DNA of 64,000 bases, from positions 3,900,501 to 3,964,500 of the forward strand of contig NZ_JADBDT010000001.1 of assembly GCF_014873485.1 (NCBI RefSeq), read 5' to 3'. The DNA is from Sphingopyxis sp. OAS728 (GTDB lineage: Bacteria > Pseudomonadota > Alphaproteobacteria > Sphingomonadales > Sphingomonadaceae). Below, one piece after another: positions 6,825 to 15,031 of this stretch (its first letter is position 1; each line of letters begins with the position of its first letter). Made by a program: the position numbers and the translations under genes. The notes under the pieces were generated by a model. The model worked only from the letters and a program-made list of their open reading frames with translations. It was not told where the DNA came from and did not search any database.

Positions 6825-8479
6825 GCGCCGCTATGCTGCTCCAGGCGTGGGCCGATACGCTCGTCACGACGGGCATCCTCGTTCTCCTGATCCTGATCGT
6901 GCGCAAGCCGTTCGCGCGGCATTTCGGCCCGCGGCTGACCTATGCGCTGTGGGCGGTGCCCGCGCTGCGGCTGGTGTTGCCGCCCTTGCCCTTTGCCGAC
7001 CCGGTGATCGTGATGCCCGAACCGGCGGTTTCGACGGTCGTCGACATTCCGGTCGGCTTGCCGGTCGCAGCACCCGCGCCGGTCGCCGAACCACTCTGGT
7101 CGCTTGCCGACATGATCCCGTTCGCCTTTGCGCTGTGGGCGACAGGTATGATCGCCGTGCTCGTGACCGCGATGGTGTCGCATCAGCGCTTTCGCCGCGA
7201 CGTGCTGGGCGAGGCGGTCGCGCTCGAGCCGATCGGCAAGATCCGGCTCGTGATGTCCGACGCGGTCGACGGCCCCGTCGCCTTCGGGCTGTGGCAGCGC
7301 TATGTCGCCGTGCCGCATGACTTTTTCGCGCGCTATGTCGCCGAGGAACGCGCGCTGGCGATCGATCACGAACTGTCGCACCACCGCCATGGCGACTTGT
7401 GGGCGAACAGTGCGGCGCTCGTGCTGCTCGCCGCCCAATGGTTCAATCCCTTCGCCTGGCGCGCGATCCGCGCTTTCCGGTTCGATCAGGAGGCGGCGTG
7501 CGACGCGCGCGTGCTGACGATGGCCGAGTGCGACGAACGGCACGAACGCACCGCGCGCTATGCCACAGCGATCGTCAAGGCGGCGGTCGGCCCGCGCCTG
7601 TCGCTCGCCGCGCCGATGGCGGTCCATGATAATCTGCAGGAGAGGCTGACGATGTTGACGCAAGAGGATATTTCGAAAAAGCGCGGCCTTGTCGGCCGGT
7701 TGTTGATCGGCGGCGCGACGCTGGCCGTGCTGGGCGCGACCGCGACGCTCGTCCCTGCAGGGATCGTCGTGGCGAAGGCGCAGACGACCGACCTCGGCGA
7801 ACCGCCCGCGCCGCCGGCACCGCCCGAACCGCCGCTGCCGCCCGAGGCTCCCGATGCGCCGGGCGTGATGGTCTTTACCGAGCATAGCGACGATACGACA
7901 ACCGACGATGGCAAGAAGAAGCGCGAAGTGCATCGCATCGTCATCCGCCGCGATGGGGAAGGCGAAAGCAAGGCACCGGCGGACGGCAAGGACAAGATGC
8001 GCCGCATCGAAATCCGCTCGCCTGGCAGCCTGTCGCGCGATGACGTCCTCGCGACGCTGAAGGAACAGGGCATTACGGGCAAGCAGGCCGAGGCGATCGC
8101 CGACAAGCTTGAGGCGAAGCGCAAGGAGCGCATCCGCACCGTGATGGCGCCGATGCCCCCGATGCCGCCCATGCCGGTGATCCCGTATGGAGCTTGGGCC
8201 GTCGGCGGTAAGGCGATGGTTCTTCGCAACTGCGGCGACGGCAAGGCGGCGCCGATCGTCAACCGCGACGAAAGCGACGGCAACAAGCGCAGCCGCGTCT
8301 ATATGTTTGCCTGCAGCGACACCGCCGAAGGCAAGGCGGCACGGCTGTCGGCATTGAAGAAGGCCCGCGAAGCCTTCGCCGAGGGCGAACGGGCGCGCGG
8401 CCTGTCCGAAGACATGCGCGCCAAGGTCGCCGCCGACCTCGAAAAGGCGATCGCCGAGATCGAGAAATCGGGCAACTGA
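6821..8479 (+). CDS. M56-family membrane metalloprotease (BlaR1/MecR1-like) without penicillin-sensor domain
   Basis: A 552-residue protein. Membrane helices in the first about 130 residues and near 285-310 flank a cytoplasmic zinc protease domain with His183-Glu184-x2-His187 (HELSHHRHGD) and the third ligand in FRFDQEAACDARVL. After the last helix comes a Pro-rich segment, then a charged region of about 200 residues (KKKREVHRIVIRRDGE, MAPMPPMPPMP) that is not the beta-lactam-binding domain of BlaR1. The GTG start overlaps the stop of the blaI-like gene. It probably cleaves or triggers cleavage of that repressor after an unknown envelope signal. A Rho-independent terminator follows. Confidence 0.88.
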   Translation: MSAAMLLQAWADTLVTTGILVLLILIVRKPFARHFGPRLTYALWAVPALRLVLPPLPFADPVIVMPEPAVSTVVDIPVGLPVAAPAPVAEPLWSLADMIPFAFALWATGMIAVLVTAMVSHQRFRRDVLGEAVALEPIGKIRLVMSDAVDGPVAFGLWQRYVAVPHDFFARYVAEERALAIDHELSHHRHGDLWANSAALVLLAAQWFNPFAWRAIRAFRFDQEAACDARVLTMAECDERHERTARYATAIVKAAVGPRLSLAAPMAVHDNLQERLTMLTQEDISKKRGLVGRLLIGGATLAVLGATATLVPAGIVVAKAQTTDLGEPPAPPAPPEPPLPPEAPDAPGVMVFTEHSDDTTTDDGKKKREVHRIVIRRDGEGESKAPADGKDKMRRIEIRSPGSLSRDDVLATLKEQGITGKQAEAIADKLEAKRKERIRTVMAPMPPMPPMPVIPYGAWAVGGKAMVLRNCGDGKAAPIVNRDESDGNKRSRVYMFACSDTAEGKAARLSALKKAREAFAEGERARGLSEDMRAKVAADLEKAIAEIEKSGN

Positions 8480-8538
8480 GCCCGACCAGCTTCACCGCCG
8501 GTCTTTGCTCCCCGGTGGGGCCGGCGGCAGGGGCGGGG

Positions 8539-8568
8539 AAAGGGGGCGACCCATGTCGCTCCCTTTTT
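8539..8568 (+). terminator. Rho-independent terminator of the BlaI/M56 operon
   Basis: Stem AAAGGGGGCGAC/GTCGCTCCCTTT (one mismatch) with a CCAT loop, then TTTTT. Confidence 0.75.
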
Positions 8569-8622
8569 CGCGTCCGCTCTTTTTGACCAGCATCCCTTTT
8601 CCTTCGCGGCGCGCGATGCCAC

Positions 8623-9564
8623 ATGGGCGACATGAGCGAAGAAAAGCCCTGGCCCGACAGCATCCGCGCCGGCGAGTGCGAACAGCATGAGCCGCTGGTG
8701 CGCCGCGTGCTCGCGCCGAACCCGTCGCCCTATACCTTTACCGGCACCCAGACGTGGATCGTCGGGGCGGGCAGCGACGTCGCGGTGATCGATCCGGGCC
8801 CGACCGGATCGGGGCTCAGCATTGGCGATCCCGCTGATATTAACGGCACCGGCCATGTCGACGCGATCCTCCGCGCGGTGGATCGCCAGCGCGTCGCCGC
8901 GATCCTCTGCACCCACACCCACCGCGACCATAGCCCTGCTGCCGCACCGCTGAAGGAAGCGACCGGTGCTCCGATCATCGGCTGCGCGCCGCTCGCCCTG
9001 TCCGACGACGGCCCGCGCGCGGATTCAGCGTTCGATACCGACTATGCCCCCGACCGCGTGCTGACCGACGGCGAACGCGTCTCGGGCGATGGCTGGACGC
9101 TTGAAGCTGTCGCGACCCCCGGCCACACCTCGAACCATCTCTGCTTCGCCCTCGTCGAGAGCGGCGCGCTGTTTACCGGTGATCATGTCATGGCCTGGTC
9201 GACCAGCGTCGTCAGCCCGCCCGATGGCGACATGGCCGCCTATATGGCGAGCCTGTCGAAGCTCTACGACCGCAACGACCGCGTCTATTATCCGGCGCAC
9301 GGCCCTGCGGTGACGAAGCCGCGGCAACTCGTCCGCGGCATGCTCGGCCACAGGAAACAGCGCGAGCGGCAGATCTTGCGGGAACTCGAAAAGGGCACAA
9401 GCGTCATCCCCGAAATGGTGAAGCATATGTACAAGGGGCTCGACCCGAGGCTCAACGGTGCCGCCGGCCGGTCGGTTCTGGCCCATCTGATCGACCTGAA
9501 GGCGCGGGGCATGGTCCGCGTGCGCGCGGGTGAGATCGGGCAGGAAGAATGGCAACTGGCATGA
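8623..9564 (+). CDS. MBL-fold metallo-hydrolase (LACTB2-like)
   Basis: A 313-residue metallo-beta-lactamase-fold protein with His98-x-His100-x-Asp102-His103 (THTHRDHS), a later ligand in ATPGHTSNH, GDHVMAW (bridging Asp) and YYPAHGP. The C-terminal about 60 residues (LRELEKGTSVIPEMVKHMY...VLAHLIDLKARGMVR) form the winged-helix tail seen in LACTB2-type hydrolases and RNases. It is cytoplasmic with no signal peptide. The substrate is unknown; thioester, nucleic acid and lactone hydrolysis all occur in this branch. A second ATG at 8632 is an equally possible start. The gene overlaps the next by 16 bases, so the two are probably co-transcribed. Confidence 0.87.
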   Translation: MGDMSEEKPWPDSIRAGECEQHEPLVRRVLAPNPSPYTFTGTQTWIVGAGSDVAVIDPGPTGSGLSIGDPADINGTGHVDAILRAVDRQRVAAILCTHTHRDHSPAAAPLKEATGAPIIGCAPLALSDDGPRADSAFDTDYAPDRVLTDGERVSGDGWTLEAVATPGHTSNHLCFALVESGALFTGDHVMAWSTSVVSPPDGDMAAYMASLSKLYDRNDRVYYPAHGPAVTKPRQLVRGMLGHRKQRERQILRELEKGTSVIPEMVKHMYKGLDPRLNGAAGRSVLAHLIDLKARGMVRVRAGEIGQEEWQLA

Positions 9565-10319
9565 TCGTTTCGCTGTTTCTGGCGGCCGCTGCCGGAGCGG
9601 CCGCGCCCGTCTCCGGCCCGCTCGTCGCGCTGACGGGAGAGGAAGGAAAAGGCAGCTGCCTGCCCGATCGCAGCCTGTGCCTCGAAGTCCCGCCGACCGA
9701 AGAGGCTAGCGGGGCGGGAGCCGTCTTGCGCGTTTCGTCGCCGGACGCCCCGTCCGTTTCGCTGACCCTGCCGGAATTTGCCGAAGTGCAGTCGGTCGAG
9801 CTCTGGCCCCGACTGATCCGTGCAAAGGACGATCCCGACCGCTATCTGGTCGGTATCCTCACCGGCCAGACCAGCATGTATTCGGGCGGCGGAGGGTCGG
9901 CATCGCAGCTCCACCTGATCGAACTCGACGGCGCACCTGCGGCCCCGCGGCTCGGCGGCGAAGCACTTGTGGTGCCGTGGACCGGATCGGTGCTGATCCG
10001 CGCCTGCTTTTCGGAAAAGGACATGAAGGACCGGCTCGAGGCGTGCCACGACGACTATGAATTCGGCGCCGCGTTCGCCGTAGCGCCCGGCAGCGCGGCC
10101 GTCTTTCCGACGCTCAGCTATCGCGCCGTCGCGACCGCCTTTCCGCGCACGTCGCGCCGGTCGGAAGACAATAGTGCCGTGACGCTGAAGAGCGCCGATC
10201 TCGTTCGTGCGCGGGACCCTGCCTGCACCTATGATCGCGTTCTGCGCTATGACCCGGCGGAGTCGCGCTATGAGCCGGATCGACCCCTTCCCGATTGTTC
10301 GGATTATACCACGCCATGA
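9549..10319 (+). CDS. Hypothetical exported protein
   Basis: A 256-residue protein I do not recognise. The first 20 residues (MATGMIVSLFLAAAAGAAAP) look like a signal peptide; Met5 is an alternative start. The mature part has four or more Cys residues (GSCLPDRSLCLEV; ACFSEKDMKDRLEACHDD; DPACTYDRV; PLPDCSDY), suggesting periplasmic disulphides. It sits between the MBL hydrolase (16-base overlap) and a DUF4230 membrane protein (ATGA overlap), so the three form one transcript. Codon use matches the neighbours. Confidence 0.75.
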   Translation: MATGMIVSLFLAAAAGAAAPVSGPLVALTGEEGKGSCLPDRSLCLEVPPTEEASGAGAVLRVSSPDAPSVSLTLPEFAEVQSVELWPRLIRAKDDPDRYLVGILTGQTSMYSGGGGSASQLHLIELDGAPAAPRLGGEALVVPWTGSVLIRACFSEKDMKDRLEACHDDYEFGAAFAVAPGSAAVFPTLSYRAVATAFPRTSRRSEDNSAVTLKSADLVRARDPACTYDRVLRYDPAESRYEPDRPLPDCSDYTTP

Positions 10320-10954
10320 TTGAACGCACTTCACCACGCCTGTTGCCGCGCCTCATCCTGCTTGCCGCCGCAGCGCTGCTCGCGCTCGCCGCCTGGTGGG
10401 CGGTTTCGGCGTGGCAGGACTGGCAGCGCGGCTATGATCCCGAAACCGTCGTCGCGGCGAGCCTGCAGGGATTGCAGGAGCAGAATGTGCTCGTGCCCTT
10501 CACCGCGCGTTATGTCGCGGTGGTGACGTCGACGCAGAGCCGGCTGGGGCTGAGCGCAAAGAAGACGATGATCATGCCGGGAACCGTTCGTTACGAACTC
10601 GACCTCGGCAAATTGAAGCAGTCCGACCTTGATTGGGACGCGGCGGCCAATGCACTGACGGTCACGCTGCCGCCGCTGCGGCTCGCGGGCCCCGAGATCG
10701 ATATCGACGCGATCAGCGAATATCGTGACGGCGAAATCCTGCTGACGCTGACCGACGCCGAACGCACGCTCGACGCTGCAAACCGGAAGGCGGCACAGGA
10801 AGAGCTGATGAAGCAAGCCAAGGGGACGACGCCGATGCGTCTCGCGCAGGGCGCTGCGCGCACCGCGGTCGAGCAGAGCTTTGCGATGCCGCTGAAGGCT
10901 GCGGGGATCGATGCGAAGGTCACCGCGCGCTTCGCCGACGCCCCGACTGGGTAA
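10316..10954 (+). CDS. DUF4230 domain membrane protein
   Basis: A 212-residue protein from the ATG at 10316, which overlaps the previous stop as ATGA. One N-terminal membrane helix (LLPRLILLAAAALLALAAWWAV) is followed by a DUF4230 domain: a conserved LQEQNVLVPFTARYVAVVTS region, ALTVTLPPLRLAGPEID and an Ala/Lys-rich C-terminal helix. The orientation suggests a periplasmic domain. The function of DUF4230 is unknown. Confidence 0.82.
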   Translation: MIERTSPRLLPRLILLAAAALLALAAWWAVSAWQDWQRGYDPETVVAASLQGLQEQNVLVPFTARYVAVVTSTQSRLGLSAKKTMIMPGTVRYELDLGKLKQSDLDWDAAANALTVTLPPLRLAGPEIDIDAISEYRDGEILLTLTDAERTLDAANRKAAQEELMKQAKGTTPMRLAQGAARTAVEQSFAMPLKAAGIDAKVTARFADAPTG

Positions 10955-11020
10955 ATCCCGGCTTTCCGTCGTTTCAAGGCTGCGTTATTCTCCCGCCGGG
11001 GTCGGGCAGGGGGAAGTGGT

Positions 11021-11734
11021 ATGGCTAGCACCGCAGGGGGCGCCGCGCGCGCCGAACTTTTCTGGCATCGCATGGCGATCGGCCTCGCGATCTTCATCGT
11101 CGTCGGTTTCCTGCAATTTGCGCTGAGGGGCTTTGTCGACCCGGTCGCTGCGCCCTTCTGGGTGCATGTCCATGGCGTTGCGATGCTGGCCTGGCTTGCC
11201 CTGCTGATCGTCCAGCCGACGCTCGTTTCGCGCGATAATCTGGCGCTCCACCGCAAGCTCGGCTGGGCCGGGGCGGCGCTCGCGATCTTCATCACCTGCC
11301 TTGGTATCTTTACCGGCGTCGCATCGCTGGTCTTGAACCGTTTTCCGCCCTTCTTCTCTCCACCTTATTTCCTCGCTCTCACAACCATCGAGTCGCTGGT
11401 TTTCGGCCTGATGGTGTGGGCGGCCGTGCGGCGCCGTCATACGACCGCATGGCACCGGCGGCTGATGATCGGCGCGACGATCGTCATTCTCGAACCCGCG
11501 CTCGGCCGCATCCTGCCGATGCCGCTGATGATCGGCTGGTCCGACATTCCGATCGGGCTGATCCAGCTCGGTGTCGTCGGGATCATCGCGCTCTACGACC
11601 GGCGAACGCTGGGGAGCGTCCATCCGGCGACAAAGGCGATCGCGGCGATTGTCATTGGCGTGCGTGTCACCATCTATCTTCTGTCGATGATGCCTCCCGT
11701 CATCGCGCTCGCGGAGCGGCTCGCCGGCGCATAG
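11021..11734 (+). CDS. Hypothetical multi-pass inner membrane protein
   Basis: A 237-residue protein with about seven hydrophobic helices (MAIGLAIFIVVGFLQFAL; VHGVAMLAWLALLIVQPTL; LGWAGAALAIFITCLGIFTG; FLALTTIESLVFGLMVWAAV; LMIGATIVILEPALGRIL; IGLIQLGVVGIIALYD; AAIVIGVRVTIYLLSMM). The His-bearing loops (VHVHG, LHRKLG, AWHRRL) are conserved in a family of sphingomonad membrane proteins of unknown function and could bind heme or metal; this is speculation. The ATG follows an AGGGGGAAG site. It appears to be a single gene. Confidence 0.8.
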   Translation: MASTAGGAARAELFWHRMAIGLAIFIVVGFLQFALRGFVDPVAAPFWVHVHGVAMLAWLALLIVQPTLVSRDNLALHRKLGWAGAALAIFITCLGIFTGVASLVLNRFPPFFSPPYFLALTTIESLVFGLMVWAAVRRRHTTAWHRRLMIGATIVILEPALGRILPMPLMIGWSDIPIGLIQLGVVGIIALYDRRTLGSVHPATKAIAAIVIGVRVTIYLLSMMPPVIALAERLAGA

Positions 11735-11802
11735 CCGAATTGCCCTCTCGCGGGCGGCGGTGTAGGGGGTGCGCCAAGGCTAAAGCCATATAAGGAAAAG
11801 CG

Positions 11803-12792
11803 ATGACTGCTCCCGTTCGCGAGAATCTCTCGGGTCTCGACCTGCGCGCCGAAATCGAGCGCCTGCGCAAGGAGCGCAACGCCGTCATCCTCGCGCATTA
11901 TTACCAGAAGCCCGAGATTCAGGATCTCGCCGATTTCGTCGGCGACTCGCTCGAGCTGTCGCGCAAGGCGGCCGATACCGACGCCGATGTCATCGCCTTT
12001 TGCGGCGTCAAATTCATGGCCGAGACCGCAAAGATCCTGTCGCCCGAAAAGACCGTCATCCTGCCCGACATGGATGCGGGATGCAGCCTCGAGGACAGCT
12101 GTCCGCCCGAACAGTTCGCGCGCTTTCGTGCGCAGCATCCTGACCATATCGCGCTGACCTACATCAATTGCTCGGCGGCGGTGAAGGCGCTCAGCGACAT
12201 CATCGTCACCTCGTCGAGCGCCGAGACGATCATCAGCCAGATTCCCGAGGACCAGCCGATCATCTTCGGTCCCGATCGTCACCTCGGCGGCTATCTCAAC
12301 CGCAAGTTCGGGCGCGAGATGCTGCTCTGGCCGGGCGTGTGCATCGTGCACGAAGCGTTCAGCGAAACCGAGCTGATCAAATTGAAGGCGCAGCATCCGG
12401 GCGCACCGGTCGCGGCGCACCCCGAATGTCCGCCGCATATCGTCGACCATGCCGACTATGTCGGGTCGACGAGCGGCATCCTGCAATTCGCGAAAAGCTT
12501 TCCCGGCGACACGCTGATCGTCGCGACCGAGCCGCACATCATCCACCAGATGGAACTGGCGCTGCCCGAGAAGAATTTCATCGGCGCCCCCGGTGCCGAC
12601 GGCAACTGCAACTGCAACATCTGCCCCTATATGGCGCTGAACACGATGGAGAAGCTCTACATCGCGCTGCGCGATCTGAAGCCGCAGATCGAGATGGACG
12701 AAGGGCTCCGCCTCGCCGCGCGCAAGAGCCTCGACCGGATGCTCGAAATGGCGTCGGGCACCGTCGGCAAGGGTGATCTCGGCAAGCGATAG
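11803..12792 (+). CDS. nadA: Quinolinate synthase A
   Basis: A 329-residue [4Fe-4S] enzyme that condenses iminoaspartate with dihydroxyacetone phosphate to quinolinate in de novo NAD synthesis. The cluster ligands are visible as Cys123 (YINCSAA), Cys209 (AHPECPP) and Cys274 (NICPYMALN). Substrate motifs include AHYYQKPEIQ, FCGVKFMAETAKIL and STSGIL. The length and the HYYQ N terminus are typical of the long NadA class. The start has an AAGGAAAAG site. nadB and nadC are not in the window. Confidence 0.97.
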   Translation: MTAPVRENLSGLDLRAEIERLRKERNAVILAHYYQKPEIQDLADFVGDSLELSRKAADTDADVIAFCGVKFMAETAKILSPEKTVILPDMDAGCSLEDSCPPEQFARFRAQHPDHIALTYINCSAAVKALSDIIVTSSSAETIISQIPEDQPIIFGPDRHLGGYLNRKFGREMLLWPGVCIVHEAFSETELIKLKAQHPGAPVAAHPECPPHIVDHADYVGSTSGILQFAKSFPGDTLIVATEPHIIHQMELALPEKNFIGAPGADGNCNCNICPYMALNTMEKLYIALRDLKPQIEMDEGLRLAARKSLDRMLEMASGTVGKGDLGKR

Positions 12793-12919
12793 CCCCGGTT
12801 TCCGGCCGCGATGTTGCTTTCGCGGAAAATGATATAAGTTCCGGCTCCTAAGACGCGAGTCTCGCCCCCCGTGCGAGCGTCTGACGGCGAATTCTTGCGT
12901 CTGGCAGGAGGATAGTCGC

Positions 12920-14029
12920 ATGGCAGAAGATTGGCTGGCGGATGTCAGGAAATATGTCGCGGACGCCGACGAAGCGGTGGTGTCGAAGATCGTCGCATAT
13001 CTCGGTATTGCCCTCAGAAACCGCGATTCCTCGCTCGTTTCCTTTTCCGACCCGAAGGAAACTGATCGCGTTCGCGAGAATTTCCTCAAAAAGAAACTGG
13101 GGCTGACCGACGACGACACGACGCTCGACGCGGCGATCGCCAGCGTCGGCGAACGGATGAAGGAAGACCGGACCAAGAACCGCGTCACCGTCTATTATCT
13201 TCTCGCGCAGCATTTCGGCCTGCTCTCGCTCTTTGGCGGAACGGCGGGCGCCGCTGGTGCTGCTGCGGGTCTGGCGGCCGCTGGCGGTCTGAACGGCGAT
13301 GCCGGCAAGGACGATGACACGGCCTCGGCAGTTCCGCTGGCGGCGGCGGGCCTGGCCGGCGCGTCGGCCATCCCTGCGGCTGCGGCTCCGCCGCCGGCGG
13401 CCTCGCCGGCTCCAGCGCCCACCCCGGCTCCGTCGGCAGCCAGTCCCCAAACCGTCTATTCGGGCGGTGACGGCGAAAGCGAAAAGAGCGGCGGCATGGG
13501 CTGGCTCGGCTGGCTTTTGCTTTTGCTGGTGCTCGCGGCGCTGCTGTTCTTCGGGCTGCGCTATTGTTCGAAGCAGGAGGCGGCGGTCGCGCCGGCTACC
13601 GATGAGGCTGCCATCAGCGAGACGGTGGCGCCGACCGAGGGCACGGCGGTGCCGGCCCCCGCGGCTGCGATTCCCGAGGGCGCGGGCGTCGTCGCGGCGG
13701 ACCGTCAGGGCAAACCGATGCTGACGGTCTATTTCGAGACCGGCAAATCGGACGTGTCGAACGATTTGACGACCGCGGCGTCTTCGGTGAAGGCCTATCT
13801 CGACAGCAATCCGGCCGCGACGCTGGCCGTGTCGGGTTATAACGACCCGACGGGCAATGCCGCCGCCAATGCCGAATTGTCGAAGAACCGCGCGCAGAGC
13901 GTCAAGGCCGCGCTCGAGAAGCTCGGCATCGCGGCCGACAAGGTCGTACTTGAAAAGCCGGCCGAGACGACGACCACCGGCACCGACAATTCGGCTGCGC
14001 GCCGGGTCGAGGTGACCGTGAAGGGATGA
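12920..14029 (+). CDS. DUF2853 - transmembrane - OmpA-like fusion protein
   Basis: A 369-residue protein of three parts. Residues 1-105 match the small DUF2853 family, usually a stand-alone protein of about 105 residues (WLADVRKYVADADEAVVSKI, LRNRDSSLVSFSDPKE, DRTKNRVTVYYLLAQHFG). An Ala/Pro-rich linker leads to one membrane helix (GWLGWLLLLLVLAALLFFGLRY, about 195-215). Residues about 265-369 form an OmpA-like domain (LTVYFETGKSDVSND; NAELSKNRAQSVKAALEKLGI; SAARRVEVTVKG) that would bind peptidoglycan. Topology places DUF2853 in the cytoplasm and OmpA in the periplasm. Function unknown. A strong terminator follows. Confidence 0.9.
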   Translation: MAEDWLADVRKYVADADEAVVSKIVAYLGIALRNRDSSLVSFSDPKETDRVRENFLKKKLGLTDDDTTLDAAIASVGERMKEDRTKNRVTVYYLLAQHFGLLSLFGGTAGAAGAAAGLAAAGGLNGDAGKDDDTASAVPLAAAGLAGASAIPAAAAPPPAASPAPAPTPAPSAASPQTVYSGGDGESEKSGGMGWLGWLLLLLVLAALLFFGLRYCSKQEAAVAPATDEAAISETVAPTEGTAVPAPAAAIPEGAGVVAADRQGKPMLTVYFETGKSDVSNDLTTAASSVKAYLDSNPAATLAVSGYNDPTGNAAANAELSKNRAQSVKAALEKLGIAADKVVLEKPAETTTTGTDNSAARRVEVTVKG

Positions 14030-14046
14030 TCGTCCGTCACGCACGT

Positions 14047-14086
14047 TAAAATGAAAGCGGGGCCTGCGGGTCCCGCTTTCATTTTA
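14047..14086 (+). terminator. Rho-independent terminator of the OmpA-like fusion gene
   Basis: A perfect 15-bp stem, TAAAATGAAAGCGGG/CCCGCTTTCATTTTA, whose A-tract and T-tract flanks make it effective in either direction. Confidence 0.88.
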
Positions 14087-14090
14087 TGCC

Positions 14091-14238
14091 GAGTCGCGAA
14101 TCGAGAGCCGGAAAAATCGACTCGGGATTCGGTGCCGCGCTATCGAGTCGGTGCGGATTTCGAATCCGAAAATGCTGCAAGGCTATTACAAAAATGCTGC
14201 AACGAATCCGCTTGTTGCTAATGCCGGACTTATCCACA
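14091..14238. other. GANTC cluster with iteron-like repeats and a DnaA box
   Basis: Seven GANTC sites (14091, 14098, 14119, 14126, 14145, 14162, 14204) occur in 118 bases, roughly twenty times the density expected from composition. Two direct copies of AAAATGCTGCAA start at 14169 and 14191, 22 bases (two helical turns) apart. A consensus DnaA box TTATCCACA is at 14230-14238. GANTC is the site of the cell-cycle methyltransferase CcrM in alphaproteobacteria. The block could be a replication-related region or a cell-cycle-controlled promoter for the RNA-like segment that follows. No protein gene fits here. Confidence 0.6.
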
Positions 14239-14279
14239 AGCGCAGGCCTTCCGGAGGGGCTTTTCGCTGATTTTTTGTT

Positions 14280-14715
14280 GGCGGGTCCGAAGCTTCATGT
14301 CAGCTTCAAATCATCGGAAGACAGAGACGACAGACCACCGGGACATCAAGGGTAGTTGCAAGACTAGCCAGAAGAGAACGGACGGATTGACGAGGAAATC
14401 TACCGATAGCCTGGTCACGGAACGTAGCGATTCCCACGAGTTGATACGAACCCGATCGGGTACAGGAAATGCAGTCCATCGCTTGGACAGCGACTGCTTC
14501 GGCGGACGCAGGAAGAGATGATGAAGGGCTTTCCAGGTGCGGCCGGCCCCCGAAAGGGGGCCGACCAAACCGTCGCCGGATTGTTCCGGCGTGCGCCGCA
14601 ACGCATCGTTTTGCGGGCTGCTGATCGCAAGAGAAGCGGACCGGGATGAAGTGGGGCGGAGTGCGTGGGGCAAAGCCGGATAGTGGGGGTTGGCAGCGAT
14701 GCCGGCCCCCATTTC
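14280..14715 (+). ncRNA. Candidate structured non-coding RNA
   Basis: This segment has lower GC and no coding-like third-position bias, yet contains closely spaced hairpins: GTCCA/TGGAC (14474-14488), CGGCCCCC-GAAA-GGGGGCCG with a GNRA loop (14544-14563), CGCCGGA/TCCGGCG (14574-14591), and an 11-bp stem with G-U pairs, TGGGGGTTGGC/GCCGGCCCCCA (14684-14711), followed by TTTCG. I compared it by eye with tmRNA, RNase P RNA and 6S RNA and found none of their signature motifs. Boundaries and strand are guesses. It lies between the GANTC cluster and the GlsB-like genes. Confidence 0.4.
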
Positions 14716-14792
14716 GTGTGCGCAGATCACACACCCCACGTCGCCGCCGCGCTCGGCGAAATCAGCGCCCTCCCACATATATTTTCACGCGA

Positions 14793-14806
14793 GTGACTTT
14801 CGTCAC
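14793..14806. promoter_or_regulatory. Palindromic site GTGAC-TTTC-GTCAC upstream of the GlsB-like genes
   Basis: A 5+5 inverted repeat with a 4-base spacer in an otherwise A/T-richer stretch, about 225 bases upstream of the next start. It may be an operator or part of a promoter; the factor is unknown. The remainder of 14716-15031 shows no gene. Confidence 0.3.
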
Positions 14807-15031
14807 ATCAGCGTCAAACGCGGCTGCTTAATCCCCCCTTGCGACCCGGAGACGTTCCCGATCAGGAACCGATCCCACTTTCCCGGCCGAGCCCACGCGG
14901 GCCGGCCGGGAACCTTTCGCTCCCGACCCGCATTGTTTCTGTATCGACCAGACGATGTCCGGCCGCGACCGGACGTTCACAGGCTCGCCGGGGTCTCGCA
15001 TGTACCCGGCCGGTTCAGGGAAGGGAAAATC

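Noticed and set aside
8623-9564. MBL-fold protein as the beta-lactamase regulated by the BlaI/M56 pair
   Set aside because: It has no signal peptide and carries the winged-helix tail of LACTB2-like hydrolases, and a terminator separates it from the pair.
14297-14521. Open frame of 74 codons with ATG in the non-coding region
   Set aside because: Third positions lack the strong G/C bias of all other genes here, there is no ribosome site, and hairpins cross it; treated as part of a possible RNA.
14716-14732. GTGTG-N7-CACAC resembling a CRP site
   Set aside because: The spacing and inner bases do not fit TGTGA-N6-TCACA, and no gene starts within about 290 bases.
14909-14934. GGAAC-N17-CATT as a general-stress (EcfG) promoter before the GlsB-like gene
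   Set aside because: The -10 part reads CATT instead of CGTT and the spacer is at the upper limit; too weak to annotate.
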